Source: Neodontobutis hainanensis
Lineage: Eukaryota; Chordata; Actinopteri; Gobiiformes; Odontobutidae
Length of the DNA stretch: 64,000 nucleotides
Reading direction: 5' to 3'
NCBI GenBank assembly: GCA_024349245.1
Contig: JALDNG010000023.1
Location: forward strand, 718,501-782,500
The position numbers and the translations under genes are program-made. This document shows, piece after piece, positions 1 to 47,459 of this stretch. Numbering within the stretch: position 1 is the stretch's first letter; every line of letters begins with the position of its first letter. The notes under the pieces are model-generated. The model made no database searches, was not told the DNA's origin, and saw nothing but the letters and a program-made list of their open reading frames with translations.

Positions 1-35779
<35,779 letters not shown>

Positions 35780-36173
35780 TGTCAGAATGTGAATCCCGAG
35801 CAGTCGCGATACATTTCACTCAGCGGAAAAGACGGTTTTCAGATCAAACGCGCCGACCACTGTGAGGCTGATGCAAGCGCACGGACTCAACACGGCGCTG
35901 GCGCATAGTAGGTCTTTAATAGTGGTCGTCGTTCCTCTCCATTGCAAGATGTTTTGTCAAAGCCTACCTACGGAGCAGTATTACCAAGGGCTTGTTAGCA
36001 TTCACAGCCTGCTGCCTTCCTTCCTGCTTCGGTTCCCTCCTCCTCGCCCCTCCTCTGCACAACGGAGCAGCGAGAGTGGGAGGGATCAATTTACAACCAG
36101 CAGCAGCCACACACACACACATTCACACGCTCTGACACACAGCAGTGCCCTCACACTTGCATGCACGCTTTAA
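35780..36173 (-). promoter_or_regulatory. grk4: grk4 5' UTR and presumed promoter region
   Basis: The stretch directly upstream of the grk4 ATG is richer in G+C and CpG than the surrounding AT-rich DNA. Positions 36025-36075 are pyrimidine-rich (CCTCCTCGCCCCTCC type), and a short CA run lies at 36110-36122. No clear TATA box was found, so a CpG-type promoter is inferred. The transcription start cannot be fixed from sequence alone. Confidence 0.4.
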
Positions 36174-37618
36174 TAGATTTGAAGATTTGGGTGGTTATTA
36201 AATTTAGTGTGGGGCAGGTTTGTATTCATATGTTTAAAGACAAACAGATCTCATAGTTTACAAAATGAAGTGCTTGTGCTTCTTTCACCAACTCCACCCT
36301 TAATTTTGTAATTAGCTATAATGAAATGTAATGATTGTGAGTGGTTTGATCTCTTAGTTGGCACAGTCATAGGGTTTTGTTCCTTACAATCCCCTTTCTG
36401 TAATGTAATAAAAGATAAAAATCATATTTTTTCTGTCTAGTGTCTTGTCTTGATTACAAACTTCTGTTCTCCTGAGCCACACATTAAGTTAGAAATCTTC
36501 CCAATTTTATTTCTGCCAGTAAGCAGCAGTTCTGTGTATGCTGCTCTGTAATGCATTGTTTGTCAACAATTGTTTTTATCCCCAAAAGGATACCAACCTG
36601 TTATGTGAGCATTGTGTAAGGGTTTGAAGTTGTTAATTATGTTAGGCTGGTGACGGCGGATGGGACACCAGTTTTTGTCTTCTTTGGTGGCAGGCTGTAG
36701 CCTCAAATCCCCATGGTTTTCTAATCCCACTTTTGATCAAGTGCAGGACTTTATGTAAAACACAGTGAGTCCATATAAACTATGTGAAAATGAGTTTTTT
36801 ATTAAAGATAAGAAGTCCTGCCTGGTGGAAACAAAAGCACAATGTTTAGAAAATAAAAGGTTAAAGGTTATGAGGTCTTATCACAGTGCTGCGGTCCTAC
36901 ATCAAACCATCAAAAACAAAAGAACCACATTGGTCAATGCTGTTAATCAGTCTAAAGTAGGCATCACTTTTTTAATCAAACGTTCTACAAAGCTTCTTTA
37001 AACTGCGCCCAGGTGGTAGGCTGTGGTGGTGCAGGGCTATGAACATTTAGTCAGTAGGCATTGACACATTTAAATATCTTGACCATCATAACGTCACATG
37101 TTTACTTAGGCTTTTTAGGAGCAGAAATCAACAAGCCCATCCAGTGTTTTACATGTCAGACCCAGACTCAATGCTACCACCTGTTGGCGACTATATAAAA
37201 ATACAAAAGGACGTTACTGACTGAAAATTGAGCTCAGAAACAGAACGTCTTCCTGAATGGTCACATTTTAATATTAATTACATAATGCTATTTGAATCTG
37301 TGAAAAAACTGTGATGTGTTATATTGTTACACTATCACATGTTTGAGTGCAAAAAAAAAAAAAAATAGCAAGTGTAAGAAAAGCTTTAAACTTTATCTTC
37401 CCGGATGACCCGGATGACTGAGAACATTCACAGACAACAGCAAATGTAGTGATAATGTTTCCTTTGCAATGAAAAAAAATATGAAAAACTGAATTTAATA
37501 GAGGCCCACTACCTCTGTTTTCTTTTTAATGGTTTGAAAAACATTTTAAAAAATATTAAAAAAAAAAAAGAATCCTCACACAGCAGAAACTCATTTTTTC
37601 CTAGACCTAAGGAAAAAG

Positions 37619-37704
37619 TGTGCATTTATAAAGCACTTTTTGTACCCTTTTTTGTGCACCCAAAGCTTCTGACAACCGTTCTACCACCTGAGCCACTGCA
37701 ACCC
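37619..37704 (-). repeat. short tRNA-derived SINE remnant
   Basis: On the minus strand it starts GGGTTGCAGTGGCTCAGGTG (tRNA box A-like) and ends GTGCTTTATAAATGCA. The middle is deleted. Confidence 0.5.
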
Positions 37705-38514
37705 ATATTAAAGGAAAATCAGATCATTACACAAACGTTGTCAATAGTATGCTATTTTTTAAAGGCAACTATTTGTGGTCACATGAATCTGTACATTCTA
37801 AAAAAAGATATGCAATCAGCTAAAGCCCATTACAGCTTCAGGCCAAAGGCAATAGCCAAGTGTGCTTACTCCATTACAACCCCCCAGGACAAGGAAACAG
37901 AGCAAATTACAACAATACATGCACACGTTTTACTCAAGAGGCAGAGTAAACCTGGGTTTGTCTTTCATCTGTTGTCAAGCACTCAGCTCCTTGAATATCT
38001 GCTTGGTCGGTATCAATGAAGTTTTCACATAGTTGCATCTTATCAACACCAGATGGCAGTGTAGATCGACATTGCCTTCGGTTAAAGTTTTTATCATATC
38101 TTGCTCATAACCGGTCATTTACAGTCTGAAGTCCCGTGTTATGACGGCGTACAACAAACAAATTTACGAGGAAAATAAAGTTATAGATTTGCATGAAAGA
38201 AAGAAAGCATAGCCACTTGCTGCACGGAAAAGGAAACACGTCACTAGCGGAAGTTGGTTTGTTTTAGTTTTGCACTTTGTCATGGCTGCATTTTGACATC
38301 TGATTAAGCTGTACTTTTCTCTTGGATTTACTGATGAGATGATACTTACGATATTAGCACAGAATCACAATTTTATCATTAGTGTCGGGAATTAATTTGC
38401 GTCGACAATTTACGCACAATATGACCACTGACATAACTGCAGTGAAAGGATGGACAAGAAGGCTGTCAACAAACCAGTTACTTAAACGGTTACTGTCGGC
38501 CCCAACCAGGTTCT

Positions 38515-38776
38515 AACTAGCACAGTGGTTAGCATGCCTGCCTCACAGCAAGAAGGTCCTGGGTCCGATTCCCATCTAGGGCAGAGTCTTTCTGTGTGGA
38601 ATTGGCATGTTCTCCCCGAGTCTGCGTAAGTTTCCTCTGTGTGCTCTGGTTTCCCCTATCACCAAAGACATGTACTATAGTCCCCTGCTCACACATGGGG
38701 CCCGGACTGCCCTGCTAAAAAAGAGATTTGTAATCTCAATGGGACTATTTTGGATAAATAAAGGTTAAATAATAAG
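38515..38776 (+). repeat. tRNA-derived SINE, plus strand
   Basis: Has the fish SINE head: CACAGTGGTTAGCATGCCTG, then CAAGAAGGTCCTGGGTCCGATTCC (box B-like GGTCCGATTCC), followed by the conserved body GTGTGGAATTGGCATGTTCTCC. It ends in AATAAAGGTTAAATAATAA. Confidence 0.8.
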
Positions 38777-38966
38777 CCAGGTTTGTACAAAATCTGAGTT
38801 GATAAATACAAACAAGGTATTTTTGGTTCAAGGCTGATTATCAACTTTCTCTCTTAAATCCTTAACCAATGATAACTGGGTGTGTCTGTGCAGTGAACAG
38901 CCAATAACAATCAACCTGGAGGGAAAGGGGCGGGGCTATTTCTGTTGAGAAACAGGACGACACGTG

Positions 38967-39017
38967 GTAAAGCGCTTTGAGTGCCTAGGTGCCTAAAAGC
39001 TCTATATAAATACAAAA
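38967..39017 (+). repeat. SINE 3' tail remnant
   Basis: GTAAAGCGCTTTGAGTGCC followed by CTCTATATAAATAC, the 3' end shared by many fish tRNA-derived SINEs, without its head. Confidence 0.55.
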
Positions 39018-39780
39018 GAAAAAACAGGAGAAAACGCTGATTGTATAAGTTTTAAGACAGTAATTGTAATTGGCTCACTCTGATGGACCAACTTAAAAAC
39101 TCATGGCCTCAACATATTTAGTGATGTTTCGCACTAAGTTTAAATTGTTTTGACATTAAAACAGGTAAAAAAAACAAAACTCAAAAATATGTAAATGATG
39201 AATCAAAAACAATTTACACTTTTTGAAATAAAACTTAGGTGTGACCTTAATGCAAGAATACTGTGGCAGCAAATTCAATTTATATTTTAATTTAAGTGTA
39301 AGTGATGTTTTCTACTTTGTTTTGTGCAGAGTTTAATAAATTACCCTATATTCTCTGGACCAAAAAAAAAGTTGTTTGCAGGATCAGATCCATGTGACTT
39401 TGCTCACAACTGATTTTGTGTGCATGCTTCAGCCAGGCAGCCTTTCACACACATAAACACGTAGCGCTTGCACACAAGTTTTTGCTCACCCTGTCTATAA
39501 CACAGGGAGCTTGTGAAAACATGCTTAGGTGTTTTTTTCGCAACTGCACCTGCAGGTCAGATGATCTAAAGACGCAGGAGAGTGAAGATATTATTGAAGG
39601 TGTAGCAGAAAAAAGTGCTCTGGTCTCAACTTTGCTTAGGGCCCCCAAAATGGTAAACACGCCCCTGCCCGTTAGCTGCGCACAAACTGCCGGAGATCAT
39701 TGCACTCGCTCGGTGAGCTGAGCCTGACTGACTCATGTTGGGCAAGAATGTCTGCCGTTTCCTGCCTCCGTGAGTAACTT

Positions 39781-39790
39781 GTCACGTGAC
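39781..39790. promoter_or_regulatory. palindromic E-box, CLEAR-type (GTCACGTGAC)
   Basis: Perfect 10-bp palindrome GTCACGTGAC, 125 bp upstream of the tom1 ATG in a CpG-rich stretch. It equals the published CLEAR consensus bound by TFEB/MiT-family factors at lysosomal and autophagy genes. It also contains the CACGTG E-box used by USF and MYC/MAX. Binding is inference. Confidence 0.55.
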
Positions 39791-39914
39791 CGTGCGCACG
39801 GCTGTGAGCGAGTCAGAGTCAGCACAGCGTTTACTGAGAGCAAAGGGAAATACCGTTCGTCCGACTACTGCGTTTGGAACATTGATATCAAGTGGACGCC
39901 TGCAGCAGTAAAAG

Positions 39915-42900
39915 ATGTTTTCAATCGGAGAAAAAGTGGAGTTTCTTATAGCCAATCCTTTCTCCACGCCCGTCGGACAAAGGATTGGTAAGTCGTCCTT
40001 TTACAGAAGTTGTTGTTTTTTTGTATGTAGCCTACCTATTTTGTTATATCAATTGCTTAATGTATTCTCACATCCAGTTTGAAAAACTTTTGTCACCAAG
40101 GTCGACTGTAGCCTAACATTGCTTTTCTACATGTGTTTATTTGCTTATGACAAAAAACATTAATTAACTGTATATAATACAGAAGTTATAAGAAGTCTGT
40201 AGCCTCCCCAATGACGCAAGGAAGGCGGGCACAAAATCTTTCATCTCACGCTTGATTGGTTGCTGTAACTTATTTGACAAATCAGATACTCAGCGTTTTC
40301 TCTCACTTCCTCGATTAAAGTTTCAGAAGAGCCACACATAGACTTTGTGTATAAAAAAACTGAACTTTAAGAACAATTGCTTTAAGGAAATCTTCTTGAA
40401 AAGTTGTAATCAAATCGTTGTCAGTGACAAATTGCTACACATCCATCTCAAACCTTCCTCTTATGTCATCCACTCATTTCACACACACAAATGTCAAAGA
40501 GAGGCTCCTGCTCTTTCTGAGGCGACTGAGCACAAGAGCAGCTGACAGTCACATGTAGTGCAGGGAGCCGGAGGAAGAGAAAGGGAGGGACTGAAAAACA
40601 TTGGGAAAGGCTGAATGTAGGGTTGAGAAAAGTGTGGGGGGTGTTGGAGCGAAGTAGAGGAGATTTAGAGACTTATGAGGAGCCTATGAGAGTGCCAAAG
40701 AAAAGCTTACTCTGATTGCTAAATAGTTTGTGTAGAAACGCTACAGCAAATAAATCAGCACTTCCCTGCCATGTTACTGTAAAAGTTTTTTAATATTTAC
40801 CATAATTTAGCATAAGATAAATTGCTTTGGAAATTTATTTATTTGCTTAAAATATTGCATATTTACAGGGACGAGAACAATAAAATAGCTTAATGATCCA
40901 TGATGTGTAATATTGGTTTGAAGTTGTATCAGGTCACACTTCCTGTTTTTTTACATTTAACGTTCATTATTGTAAGCATCAGATACAAGTGCAAAGGGGG
41001 TATCATATTTATCGTAATTATATTTTGTATAAGGCAAAGTGAACTAACTTAAAGGTGACTTTTGTGTTGCAGAGAGGGCAACCTCGTTACAGTCAGAGGA
41101 CTGGGGTCTCATCATGGAGGTCTGTGACATTATCAATGAGACAGAAGAGGGGTGAGTGCAGTTATTTTTTGACAATAAAGTTTAATGTGAAATCTTTTAT
41201 AACGTGTTTCAGTGTTTATTTTGAATGTATCACTTCCTTTATGGTTTGTGTCTTTCGAAACTTAACTGACCAACTTTGTGGGTGACTTTTATGTTATATA
41301 CAGTACTTGTATTGATAATGCATTTAAAACTTAAAGCATAAGCCTTTATGTGTGTGGAAGCAGACCTTAGCTCTGCTGTCCCACAATACAAGAGCAGTGG
41401 TTTTGATTCCCCAAATGATCACATTGCAAGAAGGTTGTGAGTTCAAAACCCGGCCGACCCAAAACATTTTCGGCTGACTTCGGTCTTTCTGTGAGGAATC
41501 TGCATATCCTTCTCGTGTTACTGTGGGTTCTCTCCGGGTACTCCAGCTTCCTCCCACTGTCCAAAGACATGCATACAGGTTAATCGGCAACTCTAAAGTG
41601 TGAACGAATGTGAGAGTGAATGGTTGTCTGTCACTGTCTGTCTCTAAATGTCAGCCCTGCGACTAACTGGGCCTTGTCCAGGGTGTACCCCGCCTCAGGC
41701 CCAAAGCTGCTGGGATAGGCTCCAGTCAGTTGAAAATGAATGAATGATCATGTTGTTTCTTTATGGAGCTGGTATGTTTGCCCCATGCTTGTACAGTGGG
41801 TTCACAGTCCAAACGGTGTCTGAATGCCCATAAGAGAGAATAGGTGTGTGACTGTTGTCTAGTGTTAGCCTTGTTGTCGTGGTTATATATTATTTACCAA
41901 GTTTAATTAATAAAAGTCAACATGAGCTTTTTGGAACTGTTATCTGAATGGAGGTAACAATATATTTTCATGATGTCATTTCACACTGACTAAAACTACA
42001 CTGTAGTTATATAATGTATCATACTTAAACCTTCATGATAACGTTGGTTCAGTATTTCTACAATCCTGTGTATGTCATTTGCTTACTATTACCTGGCAAT
42101 TGTCCAGGGTTTATTGCCTCATGCAACAAGTGGATTAGTCTCCAGTCCTCTGATCTTTAATAAGCATCCACAATAGAAAACAAATGAATGAATATTGTCA
42201 ATTTTTATTCAAACCTGTTTTCTTCACAGGCCAAAGGATGCAGTCAAAGCTATTAAAAAGAGAATAGTTGGGAGCAAGAATTTTGGAGAGATCATGTTAG
42301 CTCTGACTGTAAGTTATCATCAGCTCTGGATTGTGTAAAAGTTCAGTTTGCTTGTCTTGAGTTGCACATTGTACATTTATTCTACATATGTGACTTGTTT
42401 ATTGTCTTCTATAGGTTCTTGAGGCCTGTGTTAAAAACTGTGGAAACCGTTTTCATCTTCTGGTTGCTTCACAAGAATTTGTTGAAGACGTTTTGGTCCG
42501 TTCCATTTTACCAAAATATAACCCCCCAACAACGCTCCATGACAGAGTACTCAGCCTTATCCAAGTAAGGGAATCTCACTGTGAGATATTTGACTGCATT
42601 TGTCTGCACAAATGTTGCAAGCTGTTGTCTTAATGTTGTGCATAGTCTCATGGGTTATGTATGCATTTTTATCATGTGCAGTCTTGGGCGGATGCGTTTC
42701 GAAGTAATCCCACTCTAGCAGGGGTCGTGCATGTTTATGATGACCTGAGGAGGCGGGGCCTAGAGTTTCCCATGACAGACCTGGATGCTCTGTCACCCAT
42801 TCACACTCCAAACAGAGTGAGTCTTCACTATAATTAAGTTAGAGTTGTCCTTGTACAATTGTTCCTATTGTTTTTTTATGTCTTTTATCTTCAGAGTATC

Positions 42901-45205
42901 CCAGAAAATGGCACCCACGAGATGACTGAAGCTATAACTCATCCAACAGAGACACAACAACAACAGCGACAGCAAACTTCCTCCAGTCAAACGTCTTTGC
43001 CTCTGGTTTTGTCCAGTGAGGGACCAGTCTCCCTCTCTGCAAAACAGGTACAGCCTCAGACACGTCTCATTTTTATAAATAAATATTAACATCTGACAAG
43101 TGTTTAGGCATATCATCATATGAGTGTGAGGAAAGAGTTATGACATAAAATCTAAACTTTTGTTGTCTCAAGTGCATTTTCCCTTTTGACCCAAACCAGG
43201 AGCAGAAGCTTCGGCATGAGTTGGCGCTTGTGAAGGGAAACCTTACTGTAATGTCTGAAATGTTGAATGAGCTGGTACCTGGACAGAGCCAGTCACATGA
43301 TACAGAACTACTACAGGTGTGTAACATATAGTTATCATTATATCACAAAGTATATAAACATATTTATAGCCATATTGTTACAGGTTTATGTTAACGAGAT
43401 TAAGTGTAGAGCTGTTTGTTCTGTCTCTGAGCAGCAGCTGTATTCGGTGTGTAAGAAAATGCAGAGTCGGGTAGTGGAGCTCATTCCTCAGCTGGTGGAT
43501 GAAGGATTTGTTGAAGATCTGTTAGTGGTCAACGATGACCTCAACAATGCTTTCATACGTTACGAAAGGTGTGTGGTGTGTGAGTATCAAACAAGCATGC
43601 AAATGTTTTATTTTCTATGTTCATATTAATTTATGTTTTAGATTTGAGAGACTTAACAAAGCACAGGCTAGTGAGGCTACCAACATTCAACAGGTAAGAC
43701 ATTATACACTGAAAGCTCAACAGGAATGTACATGTTTATTTAATTGAAGATAATTTTAGTGGTCTCTTTGTCATTAGAGCTCTGTCAGCTGTCCGGGCCT
43801 TGTCAACTCTAGTCTTGAACCTTCAAATCTCAGCCAACCTGCAGTCATTACAGCAACAAGTCAACCAGCTGTCAGTACCGGGGCTAACCCAAGACAAACA
43901 GCCAACCACAGTGGGTCATCTTCAGGACACACACTTGACACAGTTGTTAAAGTCTAAATGAAGCTGAGTGAATAAAGAGAATGAGGAAATAATTAGATAA
44001 TTATGATGTGAAAAGGCTTGCGCTGAAATAAACTGAGATAATGTTTGGTCATGTTGGGCGCATGTGGTAGTGCGGTTGTCCTATAACCAGAAGGTTGTCA
44101 GTTTGATTCCCGCTCTGGTGATTGTGAGTCTAACCCAGTGCAGTTATGGCTACAGATGTAGCTTTCCACCAATGTGTGACTGTGGAATAAATAATGTGAG
44201 TGCTTTGAGCCTCTTGTGGAGGGAAAAAAGTGTGATTTTAATTGAATGCATTCTTATTATGTATATTCCATAAACTTATTTTGCATTAATTTGGAAGTTC
44301 TGTCTTTTGTCTGGCAGAAGCAGAAGAGGAGGAGTTTGACATGTTTGCCCAGACTAGATGCAGTTCCTTGGCTGATCAGAGAAAAAGGTGAGGGACAAAC
44401 CAAGAGCAGCAGTGAAATGATAATTTGTTATGGCACATATGCACTGTTTTGCAGCCCATAAAACCTATTATCTATATTTTCTAATTACGTGAAAAATTTC
44501 AATATACACAAATGACACTAGTACATTTTGACACAGATTATATTGCTTGTTTATTTTTGTTTATCCAGTGTGAAGTATGAGGATCCAGGGGCTATGGAGG
44601 GCCTAGCCGGAGCTCTGGACACACGGTTGCAAGTCACAGGAGGGGTGAGTACATTACAACAACAAACATTTAAAACATTTATTTTTTTTTTTACACAATT
44701 TTTCACACAGTTGTTTCTGTGAATAATCAGTAAGTTAATGATCAATACATCTTATAATTGTTCTTCTTAGATGCCTCTAGCAAAGACCTCTGTGCAAAAT
44801 GACATTGATCGTTGGTTATCTTGTGATATGGTATGTCTCGGTAGTTCTCTTTTTTATTTTTTTTATTAAAACTTTGTAACTTTTATATTGTAATATCAGT
44901 ATTGTATGACTTGTGTTTGTGTTTGGGAAAGCAGGAGGACCAGTCAGCAGTGAGTGAAGGTGTGTCCAGTGACGGTATGTGCTTCTACTGGTTACTGTTA
45001 CTAATTGTTGGCAACCTCGTGTCTGTTCATGCTTTTCTAAATCAAACATCTCTCCTCAGAGTTTGATAAGTTTCTTGAGGACCGAGCAAAGACAGCCAAT
45101 CAAAGCAGCCAGGCGCCTCGAACCATGAGTCAGTCCACTTCCAGACCACAACGACCATCTACCCAGCAACAAGATAGTTCACATGACCAGCTTTTTTCAC
45201 TTTGA
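39915..45205 (+). CDS. tom1: target of Myb1, VHS-GAT endosomal adaptor
   Basis: Cytosolic adaptor that binds ubiquitinated cargo, Tollip and clathrin on endosomes. Exons: 39915-39987, 41073-41151, 42230-42308, 42415-42564, 42682-42816, 42895-43047, 43200-43316, 43435-43568, 43642-43693, 43778-43910, 44318-44387, 44569-44644, 44771-44830, 44935-44974, 45060-45205. They total 1497 bases, 498 aa plus stop, in frame throughout. The VHS domain lies at about 10-160 (ERATSLQSEDWGLIMEVCDI, LTVLEACVKNCGNRFH, LEFPMTDLDALSPIHTP). The GAT domain lies at about 218-310 (VMSEMLNELVPGQ, VVNDDLNNAFIRYERFE). The C-terminal part has EEEFDMFAQTR, DEFDKFLEDRAK and a terminal QLFSL like the LFAL of human TOM1. It is closer to TOM1 than to TOM1L2 or TOM1L1. 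The N-terminus MFSIGEKVEFLIANPF is about seven residues longer than in human. The exon 10 donor (GTGGGT) is the weakest join. Confidence 0.9.
41390..41750 (+). repeat. SINE in tom1 intron 2
   Basis: Carries the same family body as 38515-38776, in fuller form: TCTCCGGGTACTCCAGCTTCC, TCCAAAGACATGCATACAGG, GTGAGAGTGAATGGTTGTCTG, GTCCAGGGTGTACCCCGCCT and GGGATAGGCTCCAG. It ends in AATGAATGAATG. The tRNA-like head is degenerate. Confidence 0.8.
44056..44235 (+). repeat. tRNA-derived SINE in tom1 intron 10
   Basis: A tRNA-like head (GTGGTAGTGCGGTTGTCC, then CAGTTTGATTCCCGCTCTGG with a box B-like motif) is followed by a short body and a tail containing AATAAATAATGTGAGTGCTTTGAGCC. Confidence 0.6.
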
Positions 45206-45976
45206 ATAAAACGAGAAGAAAAGTCCTCGTCAACGTTAAACCGTCATCATTATAAATCTGTTTTTCTAATTATCCAAACTTACTACTCACTACACAAAAG
45301 ATGCCAAATCAAGGTGTTACTTGTTTTTGTAAATTCAGTTCTGCATTTTTTTTTTCTTTTTATGACTTTATGTGAATGTATTTATGTAAAATATTACTAT
45401 GTTGTTAATATTACAAATTATTAAAAGTGTTTACATTAAGTATACACAAAATATACTTCACGCTACTGTGTGGCTATCAGCAGTTTGTTTAGAAGAGAAT
45501 AAATGATATGTTTGTGTTGAACTCTTGCTCATATGTTGTCTTTTTTACATTTTAATTGCAGTTATTAGACAGCATTACAAAATTTCCTCTTTTTGAGTGT
45601 CTTTAGTGCTGATATGAATTACTTAATAGGAATGTGACCTTTCTGTTTGTTCCCACAGCTCTGCCAAGGCTTGCAATGTACTCATTTTAATTAGACAAAG
45701 ACATTATTCAGTTGAAAAACGAAATAAAATTTTAATTTATGCATTGATAAGCTTCCCACAACATTAGAATGATGTGTTTTCTTTTGAGCAATGACCTGAC
45801 TTAGTAGCGGGTTTGCTGTTTGTGTTGTATGTTATTGTTCAAGAGCTCAAGGCTGTCTGGTGCTGGGTACACCGAGTCCTTCAGACAAAATCCTACAACT
45901 AAACAGATGAAAAAGCACAACCAGACAGTCCTTAGGAGCATTTTTCATTCTTCTGTTTCACTGTCCAGACAAGAAT
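45206..45976. other. tom1 3' UTR and spacer before the noggin-like gene
   Basis: AATAAA at 45205-45210 overlaps the tom1 stop codon. Further AT-rich sequence with ATTAAA near 45420 and another AATAAA near 45723 could serve as poly(A) signals. The noggin-like promoter should lie in the last part, but no clear TATA box was identified. Confidence 0.45.
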
Positions 45977-46837
45977 ATGTCAAGACCATTCAACTTTGGA
46001 GTGTTTCTGTGCTGTTTTTTTCAAGAAAATATAGTATTTGCTTACAATTACTCAACTTCAGATGTGTCTGTGGTTGAAGACAAAGACAGCATGGACCATT
46101 TACCATTTCTTCAGCTGAGAGCCAGTCTACCAACTTACGCACAGCCCATCCGTCCATACTCCCTCTTGACAAGCAGAGAAGACTACCATCACCTGCCAAA
46201 ACCTAAACAACGCCGCCCTTCTCATCTGCTCCGTCTACTGGGGCCTTATTTTGACCCTTTCTGGATGTCAGTAGCTCAGCCATCTGAATCCATTGGGGTC
46301 TGGATATCAGAGAGAGATCAAGGTGCTGTTCTACGTGGAGACACACTTAAACCTACTCAGCCCATTGTAAGGAAGTTCAACTTAAGAGCTTCTCTACAGC
46401 TGAGACTGGCAGCAGAAAACCATCGCCTGAAGCTTTTAAAAGAAGCTGCAGATCTGGATATGAGCTCTTTCCCCTTAGAAGTTGCAAATGCAATCCGAGA
46501 CTGGCTGGTGGACTCTGCCACCTGTGGTCTACGCTACCAGTGGGTGGATATGGGCCTAGCATTCTGGCCTCGTTGGCTAAGGCATACTGATTGTGAGACG
46601 ACAGATCTTACACAGACATGCTCCTTTCCCGGTGGCATGGTGTGTAAGCAAGCTCAGACTGCACAAATCAAGATTCTGGCTTGGCATTGCCAGGAATTCA
46701 GAGAGAAACCTGATGCATCCATAAGCATAAAAGTTGATGGGTCAGAGGGCAATGGCACAGTGGTAAACATTAAGATGTGCATGTGGAGGCAGGTGCCTTA
46801 CCCTGTGGTCACAACTTGTGAATGCTCTTGTAAATAA
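45977..46837 (+). CDS. divergent noggin-family secreted protein
   Basis: Single-exon gene of 286 aa, as noggins usually are. Noggins are secreted cystine-knot antagonists of BMP/GDF ligands. The first 22 residues (FNFGVFLCC…) look like a signal peptide. LLRLLGPYFDPFWM matches the noggin LL(R)…GG(H)YDPGFM block. The C-terminal domain keeps FWPRW and nine cysteines spaced like noggin: TC, DC, TC, GGMVC, WHC, MC and the terminal TCECSC. Odd points are about 29 residues between the fifth and sixth cysteines, where human noggin has about seven. That insertion carries an NGT glycosylation site, and an NYS site sits near residue 24. The N-terminal BMP-binding clip is hard to align, so BMP binding is not assured. 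The stop overlaps AATAAA at 46834. It could be a fish-specific noggin paralogue; I do not assign a number. Confidence 0.8.
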   Translation: MSRPFNFGVFLCCFFQENIVFAYNYSTSDVSVVEDKDSMDHLPFLQLRASLPTYAQPIRPYSLLTSREDYHHLPKPKQRRPSHLLRLLGPYFDPFWMSVAQPSESIGVWISERDQGAVLRGDTLKPTQPIVRKFNLRASLQLRLAAENHRLKLLKEAADLDMSSFPLEVANAIRDWLVDSATCGLRYQWVDMGLAFWPRWLRHTDCETTDLTQTCSFPGGMVCKQAQTAQIKILAWHCQEFREKPDASISIKVDGSEGNGTVVNIKMCMWRQVPYPVVTTCECSCK

Positions 46838-47450
46838 ATACTGATATTTTCTCAATGTAAAAATCATACATTTGACAAAATGTTGGTAGGATTGTTTTTT
46901 ATTTTTTTTTTATTAAAATATGTGCTATCAGTAGATTCAGTTAGGCATCACTCCAATATAACGTGGTTTACATTTTACAGATACAGTTTGTATAGTCTAA
47001 GATTACTGTAAATGGTATGTAAAATATAATAAAAGTGATTAAATGAGCTATTGACAGCACAAACATAACAATTTGTGTTTCATTTGGAAAATTGTGTTTG
47101 GGCATTTTATGTGTATAGCTAATTAGCAACTGGACGCCAGAGCACCTTTTCTTGCTGTCTAATCCTATTTACAAAGACCTGGCCTTTGTAATGAAAGGGG
47201 AGGGGGCACAGTGCTTAAATTCCAACTGTATAATGAGTAATTAACAAGTAAACAAGTATTTTTGGTTAGTGCTAATACAATAGGGGTGACAATAGCAAAC
47301 ATAATTTTGCGGATTAACATGAGCTGTGGGATTATTTTATGATTAGTGTTGTTTTCTATTGAGAGGTTCAGGTTTGTCTTGTTAATGACAGGCTGGGAAA
47401 TGAGCATCTGATCTGGCAACCCGCGGTTTGGCGTACAGTACACAGACAAG
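46838..47450. other. spacer between noggin-like gene and get3
   Basis: AT-rich 3' flank with a second AATAAA at 47028-47033, then the get3 promoter region, which becomes CpG-containing near 47420. The 159-codon minus-strand open frame at 47165-47644 is antisense to get3 exon 1 and has no support. Confidence 0.5.
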
Positions 47451-47459
47451 ATGGCGGCA
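47449..47459 (+). promoter_or_regulatory. YY1-type motif over the get3 start codon
   Basis: AAGATGGCGGC matches the known YY1 core (AANATGGCGGC), a motif frequent at transcription and translation starts of housekeeping genes. Here its ATG is the get3 initiation codon. Confidence 0.5.

Larger units (their letters stand above)
36174..39700. other. intergenic spacer between divergent grk4 and tom1
   Basis: AT-rich DNA between two head-to-head genes. It contains SINE pieces at 37619-37704, 38515-38776 and 38967-39017. The 161-codon plus-strand open frame at 37534-38019 runs across one of these SINE remnants and has no known domain, so I do not call it a gene. No other gene is evident. Confidence 0.6.

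Noticed and set aside
37534..38019. 161-codon plus-strand open frame
   Set aside because: It crosses a SINE remnant, begins in a poly(A)-rich run and has no recognisable domain or splice context.
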